Origin: Campylobacteraceae bacterium
GTDB lineage: Bacteria > Campylobacterota > Campylobacteria > Campylobacterales > Sulfurospirillaceae
Reading direction: 5' to 3'
DNA: 9,131 nt
NCBI GenBank assembly: GCA_027055635.1
Contig: JALUMZ010000179.1
Span: 1-9,131 of the forward strand
The notes beneath the pieces are model-generated. The model made no database searches. It had not been told where the DNA came from and worked only from the letters and a program-made list of their open reading frames with translations. The position numbers were made by a program, and so were the translations under genes. Shown here piece after piece: positions 5,629-9,131 of the stretch; position 1 is the stretch's first letter, and each line of letters starts with the position of its first letter.

Positions 5629-6747
5629 TTAATCCATTTGATTTCGCATGAAAGTTGGTATCTCTAGATAGTCTTCTCTATCTTCATATCCACCAACCAC
5701 TTTTTTCATTCGGGTGATTCTCTCTTGCATATTTATTTGATTTATATTTGCTTCTATTTTTTCTGGTTCTAGTTTTTTATCAAAACCTGTAGCCACTATC
5801 GTTACTCTTACTCTATTGTTTTCCATATTTTCATCTGTGGTAGTGCCAAATATAACATCTGCATCTTCATCAGCACTGTCATAAACTACTCCCATGGCAT
5901 CACTAATCTCTGAAATTGGGCAATCAGGATGGATGTGAAAATGTACAAGAACTCCTAGTGCCCCATCTATCGCCATATTATCCAACAAAGGAGATTCGAC
6001 GGCACTTTTGATGGCATCTAGCGCTGCACCCTCACCACTACTTTCGCCCACACCCATAAGGGCCATTCCTCGATGGCTCATGATAGTTCTTACATCTGCA
6101 AAATCCAGGTTAATATCACTTTGTCCAGAGGACAACACAACTAAACTCATTCCTCCTACCGCTCTGCTTAACACATCATCTACTATTTTAAAACTCTCTT
6201 TTATTCCTAGATTTTTATCTACGATGGAGAGCAATTTTTCATTTGGAATAACCACTATGGAGTCACTCTCTTTTTTTAGCTCATTTATACCGGCTTCAGC
6301 CAGTTTTGTCCTCTTTCTTCCTTCAAACATAAATGGCTTAGTGATAACTGAAACAGTTAGAGCGCCTACCTCTTTTGCAGCTTGGGCGATAATTGGAGCA
6401 GCACCTGTTCCTGTTCCACCACCAAAACCAGAAGCTATAAAAACAATATCTGCATTTTCTAGAGCGCATTTTATCTCTTCATAACTTTCAAGTGCTGATT
6501 CTCTGCCCACATCAGGAAGCATACCGGCACCAAGTCCTTTTGTTTTTTTCTCGCCTAATTGAATTTTTGTAGTAGCTTGTGAGTAATCAAGTGCTTGAGC
6601 ATCAGTGTTGGCAACAATGAGGTCTATTCCACTTATTCCTTCATTGATCATATGATTAATCATATTTCCACCACCACCACCAACGCCTATAACTTTTATC
6701 TTTGCACCATATGTATATCTTGTCTCTTCTATGCTAAAGCCACTCAT
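5629..6747 (-). CDS. ftsZ: Cell division protein FtsZ
   Basis: FtsZ is the tubulin-like GTPase that polymerises into the Z ring at midcell and directs septal wall synthesis. Seen in the 372 residues: the nucleotide-binding loop GVGGGGGNMIN (21-31), the tubulin signature GGGTGTG (109-115), and the T7 catalytic loop NLDFADVR (213-220), whose Asp residues drive GTP hydrolysis in the neighbouring subunit. A short linker leads to the C-terminal peptide LEIPTFMRNQ (361-370), which docks on FtsA. Length is typical. The ATG at 6747 is preceded by GAGGAG (6755-6760) with 7 nt spacing. It follows ftsA after 13 nt and is the last gene of the ppiD-like/ftsA/ftsZ cluster, ending at the palindrome shared with the converging sensor gene. 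No separate promoter is obvious. Confidence 0.99.
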   Translation of the reverse strand: MSGFSIEETRYTYGAKIKVIGVGGGGGNMINHMINEGISGIDLIVANTDAQALDYSQATTKIQLGEKKTKGLGAGMLPDVGRESALESYEEIKCALENADIVFIASGFGGGTGTGAAPIIAQAAKEVGALTVSVITKPFMFEGRKRTKLAEAGINELKKESDSIVVIPNEKLLSIVDKNLGIKESFKIVDDVLSRAVGGMSLVVLSSGQSDINLDFADVRTIMSHRGMALMGVGESSGEGAALDAIKSAVESPLLDNMAIDGALGVLVHFHIHPDCPISEISDAMGVVYDSADEDADVIFGTTTDENMENNRVRVTIVATGFDKKLEPEKIEANINQINMQERITRMKKVVGGYEDREDYLEIPTFMRNQMD

Positions 6748-6754
6748 GCCTTTT

Positions 6755-6760
6755 CTCCTC
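6755..6760 (-). promoter_or_regulatory. ftsZ ribosome binding site (GAGGAG)
   Basis: Strong Shine-Dalgarno filling most of the 13-nt ftsA-ftsZ gap, 7 nt before the ATG. It is better than the site of ftsA, consistent with FtsZ being made in excess over FtsA. Confidence 0.75.
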
Positions 6761-8125
6761 TTAAAATAGTTGTGTTAAACGGTTCCATAATTTTTTAAAA
6801 AAACCATCTGTTTTATTATCATCTTCCATTATGGCCAGTTGGGCCAATTTATCTTTTGGACTCAATATTTTGTCTTTTTTTATTACTTTTTCTATACCTT
6901 CGTCTATAAAAGTCTCTTCTAAAACCTTTTTTGATTCTATGATCTCATTTTTATATCTCAAATTTTTATTAGAATCAACTTCGTATGGTGTGAAGAAACC
7001 TCCACCATACATGACAAGACCAACAGCAGTGGCGTAGCTAGGATCTCTGAGAGTTTCAAATAATCCCTCCATCTCTCTTGGTTTTGCCACCCTTGCAGGA
7101 AGATTATCAAAAATAGCTGTTGCCAAATCTTTTATGCCACCTATTTTTGTAAAGCCACCTGTGAGTATTATTCCTGCGCCAATTTGATCTTTAAAACCAC
7201 TATCTTCAAGCATTTTGGCTAGTATCATCAATGTCTCTTCGACTCTCGCATATATAACATTTGAGACTATTTCCAAAGATACCTCATGTGTAGAGCCGTC
7301 ATCTCCTATAATAGGAAGTTCTATAAGCTCACTTGAACTGTTGTTTAGGGCGCCATAGTTTATTTTTATCTTTGATGCTGCACTTAAAGGTGTATGAAGT
7401 GCAGTTGAGAGATCATTTGTTATGTTATTTGAGCCAATTCCTAAAAAATCATTATATCTTATAGAGTTTCCCGCATGTATGATCATATTGCAACTTGCGC
7501 CACCTATATCGATAACAACAACGCCTAACTCTTTTTCATCCTCATTTGCTACTGCTATCTCTGATGCATATCCTGCAAGAACGATATTGTCTATATTGAC
7601 TCCGGCTAGTTTTACTGCTTTTTCTAGATTGTTTAAAGATGTTTTTTGTACAGTTATTATGTGTACTTGTACTTCTAGTCTAGAGCCATTCATGCCTAAT
7701 GGATCATCTATAAATTCTTGTGTATCAACTTTAAAATTATGTGGCAATATATGGAGTTTTTCATATTCACTTGGAATACTTGCATTGTGATTTGCCATCC
7801 TCATTGCACGATCTATCTCTTTTATACCTATCTCATGGTTTGGCACATTTACGACACCGACACTTTCAACACTTTGAGTATAAGCTCCGGAAATTGATAC
7901 AACTACATTTTCAAACTGCGTACCTGCTACTCTTTTTGCATCGTTTAGGGCATTTTTTATAGAATTTGAAGCAAGTTCTATGTTTGTTATGATACCTTTT
8001 TTTAAACCTTGTGATTTTGCTATTCCCGCACCTAGTATTTTTAGATCACCATTACTATTTTTTTCGGCGATAATAGCACAAATTTTAGTAGATCCAATAT
8101 CGATACCTAATATTGTTTTATTCAA
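6761..8125 (-). CDS. ftsA: Cell division protein FtsA
   Basis: FtsA is the actin-like ATPase that anchors FtsZ filaments to the inner membrane and recruits later divisome proteins. The 454 residues show the phosphate-1 motif GIDIGSTK (7-14), the phosphate-2 motif DIGGAS (206-211), the adenosine motif TGG (322-324), and a C-terminal amphipathic helix (GFFKKLWNRLTQLF, 441-454) that inserts in the membrane. The region between the first two motifs (roughly 84-165) corresponds to the 1C subdomain characteristic of FtsA rather than actin or MreB. The start is a TTG at 8125-8123 that directly follows the TAG stop of the upstream gene; AAAGGA (8132-8137) lies 6 nt before it, and no better ATG exists near it. 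The arrangement implies translational coupling with the ppiD-like gene. Confidence 0.98.
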   Translation of the reverse strand: MNKTILGIDIGSTKICAIIAEKNSNGDLKILGAGIAKSQGLKKGIITNIELASNSIKNALNDAKRVAGTQFENVVVSISGAYTQSVESVGVVNVPNHEIGIKEIDRAMRMANHNASIPSEYEKLHILPHNFKVDTQEFIDDPLGMNGSRLEVQVHIITVQKTSLNNLEKAVKLAGVNIDNIVLAGYASEIAVANEDEKELGVVVIDIGGASCNMIIHAGNSIRYNDFLGIGSNNITNDLSTALHTPLSAASKIKINYGALNNSSSELIELPIIGDDGSTHEVSLEIVSNVIYARVEETLMILAKMLEDSGFKDQIGAGIILTGGFTKIGGIKDLATAIFDNLPARVAKPREMEGLFETLRDPSYATAVGLVMYGGGFFTPYEVDSNKNLRYKNEIIESKKVLEETFIDEGIEKVIKKDKILSPKDKLAQLAIMEDDNKTDGFFKKLWNRLTQLF

Positions 8126-9131
8126 CTACTTTCCTTTATAATATTGTTCTATATCATATGTTTTTCTAAGCTTGGTTATTAAGTTTTTATTTAATTCACT
8201 CTGCTTGTTTGTGACAATACTTTGAGTGATAATACTTTTGTATAAATCAAACTTATCTTTATTAAGCAATTTTTGTTCCAAAATTCTGTACATTGTAGCT
8301 TTGTTTCCAAATATTTTAAAGCCTTTTAAACTGCTTTGATCAAAAACATAATTTATAAACTCAGAACTTTGTGCATCACTAAGACCATCAATCTTTCTAA
8401 CCGAATCTCTACTGACGAAACCGAGATCTTGACCGCTGAAGAGATCTAATCTTGATTTTGCCTTTTTTTCTAATGCTAATATTAAAGAGTGTTTTTTATA
8501 CTCTTCAAGAACTATAGGTTTTGCTTCATCATAAGTCATCACTCTAGGAGTAACAACATCTATAAGTTTAACTATCAGATATCCATCATCTCTTGAGATA
8601 GGCTTTAGTACTTGATTTTTGTTGGCACTTTGAAGTTTGATAATGGGAAATGTTTGATCATCATCATAAACTGTCATTTTATCTTTGGCAGAAATTTCGC
8701 CTTTTTTAAATTTTAGATAAGTTTTGAGAGCATCTTTTTTACTCTGCTTTAATTTATAATCTAAAACTACACGGCTTTTTGCTTCTTCAAATTTGAGAAT
8801 TTTCCCATCTTTATCTTTATAATTATATTTTTTATTTTCCCAATATTTCCTAAGAATATCATCCTTTATCCAGCCTTTATCCAATCCAACTTTTAAATAC
8901 TCTAAAATATATTTTTTCTTTGTTTTATAGCTTGTTTTTTTGGCTTCCCAAAACTTTTTAAGTCCTTCTTGATCTATGACGATATCGTCAGGATTGATAC
9001 TTATGGTAGAAACCATAAGTTTGTCTTGCATAAACAAAGAGGATGTAAACAGTTCGATCTCTCTTTTGCTTGGTGGTAATTTTAGTACATTTTGAAGTTT
9101 ATTTAAAAGTAACTCTTTTTTGAGCCCATTT
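8126..9131 (-). CDS. PpiD/SurA-like periplasmic peptidyl-prolyl isomerase or chaperone, C-terminal part
   Basis: The frame stays open to the right edge (last full codon 9130-9128), so this is a truncated view of a longer gene; the TTG at 9037 is an internal codon. The visible 335 residues read through LQNVLKLPPSKREIELFTSSL near the edge, which resembles the SurA-N type chaperone domain of PpiD proteins, followed by Lys-rich helices, a segment with the feel of a parvulin/PPIC fold (KPISRDDGYLIVKLIDVVTPRVMTYDEA, beginning about 143 residues after codon 9037), and a C-terminal helical tail. PpiD proteins assist folding of exported and outer-membrane proteins from a membrane anchor facing the periplasm; the expected N-terminal anchor lies outside the window. 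Its position directly before ftsA is the arrangement I recall from Campylobacter and Helicobacter. Whether the isomerase site is active cannot be told; family assignment rests partly on context. Confidence 0.75.
   Translation of the reverse strand, partial: NGLKKELLLNKLQNVLKLPPSKREIELFTSSLFMQDKLMVSTISINPDDIVIDQEGLKKFWEAKKTSYKTKKKYILEYLKVGLDKGWIKDDILRKYWENKKYNYKDKDGKILKFEEAKSRVVLDYKLKQSKKDALKTYLKFKKGEISAKDKMTVYDDDQTFPIIKLQSANKNQVLKPISRDDGYLIVKLIDVVTPRVMTYDEAKPIVLEEYKKHSLILALEKKAKSRLDLFSGQDLGFVSRDSVRKIDGLSDAQSSEFINYVFDQSSLKGFKIFGNKATMYRILEQKLLNKDKFDLYKSIITQSIVTNKQSELNKNLITKLRKTYDIEQYYKGK
8132..8137 (-). promoter_or_regulatory. ftsA ribosome binding site (AAAGGA), supports the TTG start
   Basis: AAAGGA lies inside the last codons of the ppiD-like gene, 6 nt before the TTG at 8125. 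It makes the TTG the most credible ftsA start. Confidence 0.65.

Noticed and set aside
6008..6484. 158-residue open frame on the plus strand inside ftsZ
   Set aside because: It lies entirely antisense to a certain ftsZ gene and is rich in Ser/Pro/Thr as expected of an antisense shadow; no ribosome site or family resemblance.
7422..7962. Plus-strand open frames opposite ftsA (122 and 73 residues)
   Set aside because: Shadows of the ftsA coding strand with no independent support.
9035..9037. TTG 9037 as the start of the ppiD-like gene
   Set aside because: The same frame continues open to the window edge and the upstream residues fit a SurA/PpiD-like domain, so the true start is outside the window.
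1..9131. CRISPR arrays, tRNA or rRNA genes, integrase or phage genes
   Set aside because: No regular direct repeats, no tRNA-like or rRNA sequence and no such protein family was found on either strand.

Overview
The window is AT-rich chromosomal DNA that most likely comes from a Campylobacterota (epsilonproteobacterial) genome of the Sulfurimonas/Sulfurovum/Arcobacter kind. The evidence is the minus-strand order ppiD-like gene, ftsA, ftsZ (the order I recall from Campylobacter and Helicobacter), the FtsZ tail LEIPTFMRNQ, extended -10 promoters without a clear -35, and Lys/Ile/Asn-rich proteins. The species cannot be read from the sequence alone.

Layout. Bases 1-454 (+) are the C-terminal end of an EAL-domain protein cut by the window edge. 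A short gap with an extended -10 promoter follows. Then come two overlapping plus-strand genes: a membrane M48 (Ste24/CAAX-type) zinc protease (515-1753) and prmC/hemK, the release-factor glutamine methyltransferase (1741-2562). The next plus-strand gene is a large cyclic-di-GMP hybrid sensor with FIST, PAS, GGDEF and EAL domains (body 2880-5612). It converges on a minus-strand cell-division cluster, ppiD-like > ftsA > ftsZ (9131 to 5629), and the two are separated by a compact 14-bp palindrome that can terminate both ways.

The main unusual feature lies between prmC and the hybrid sensor. A 269-bp non-coding foldback element (2607-2875) has 32-bp terminal inverted repeats (30/32 matching) and is flanked by a TA (or TTAA) duplication. 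It sits inside the first codons of the sensor gene. Removing the element and one TA joins an ATG at 2582 to the sensor body in frame, giving a natural start (MKLYNHKFK-SNKEL) and a 919-residue protein. As it stands, translation from that ATG stops after 17 codons inside the element. The open frame of the body begins inside the element's right half, where the only starts are poor TTG/GTG codons. The sensor is therefore probably silenced, or expressed with a chimeric N-terminus. The interior of the element is almost wholly filled by two hairpins of about 100 nt whose tips are complementary to each other.

How the genes relate: the protease and prmC look translationally coupled; the two EAL proteins are paralogues that flank this pair and act on c-di-GMP; the minus-strand genes form a tight division/envelope operon transcribed from beyond the right edge. 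There is no stretch over 300 bases without coding sequence; the longest gap (2563-2819) is mostly the foldback element.
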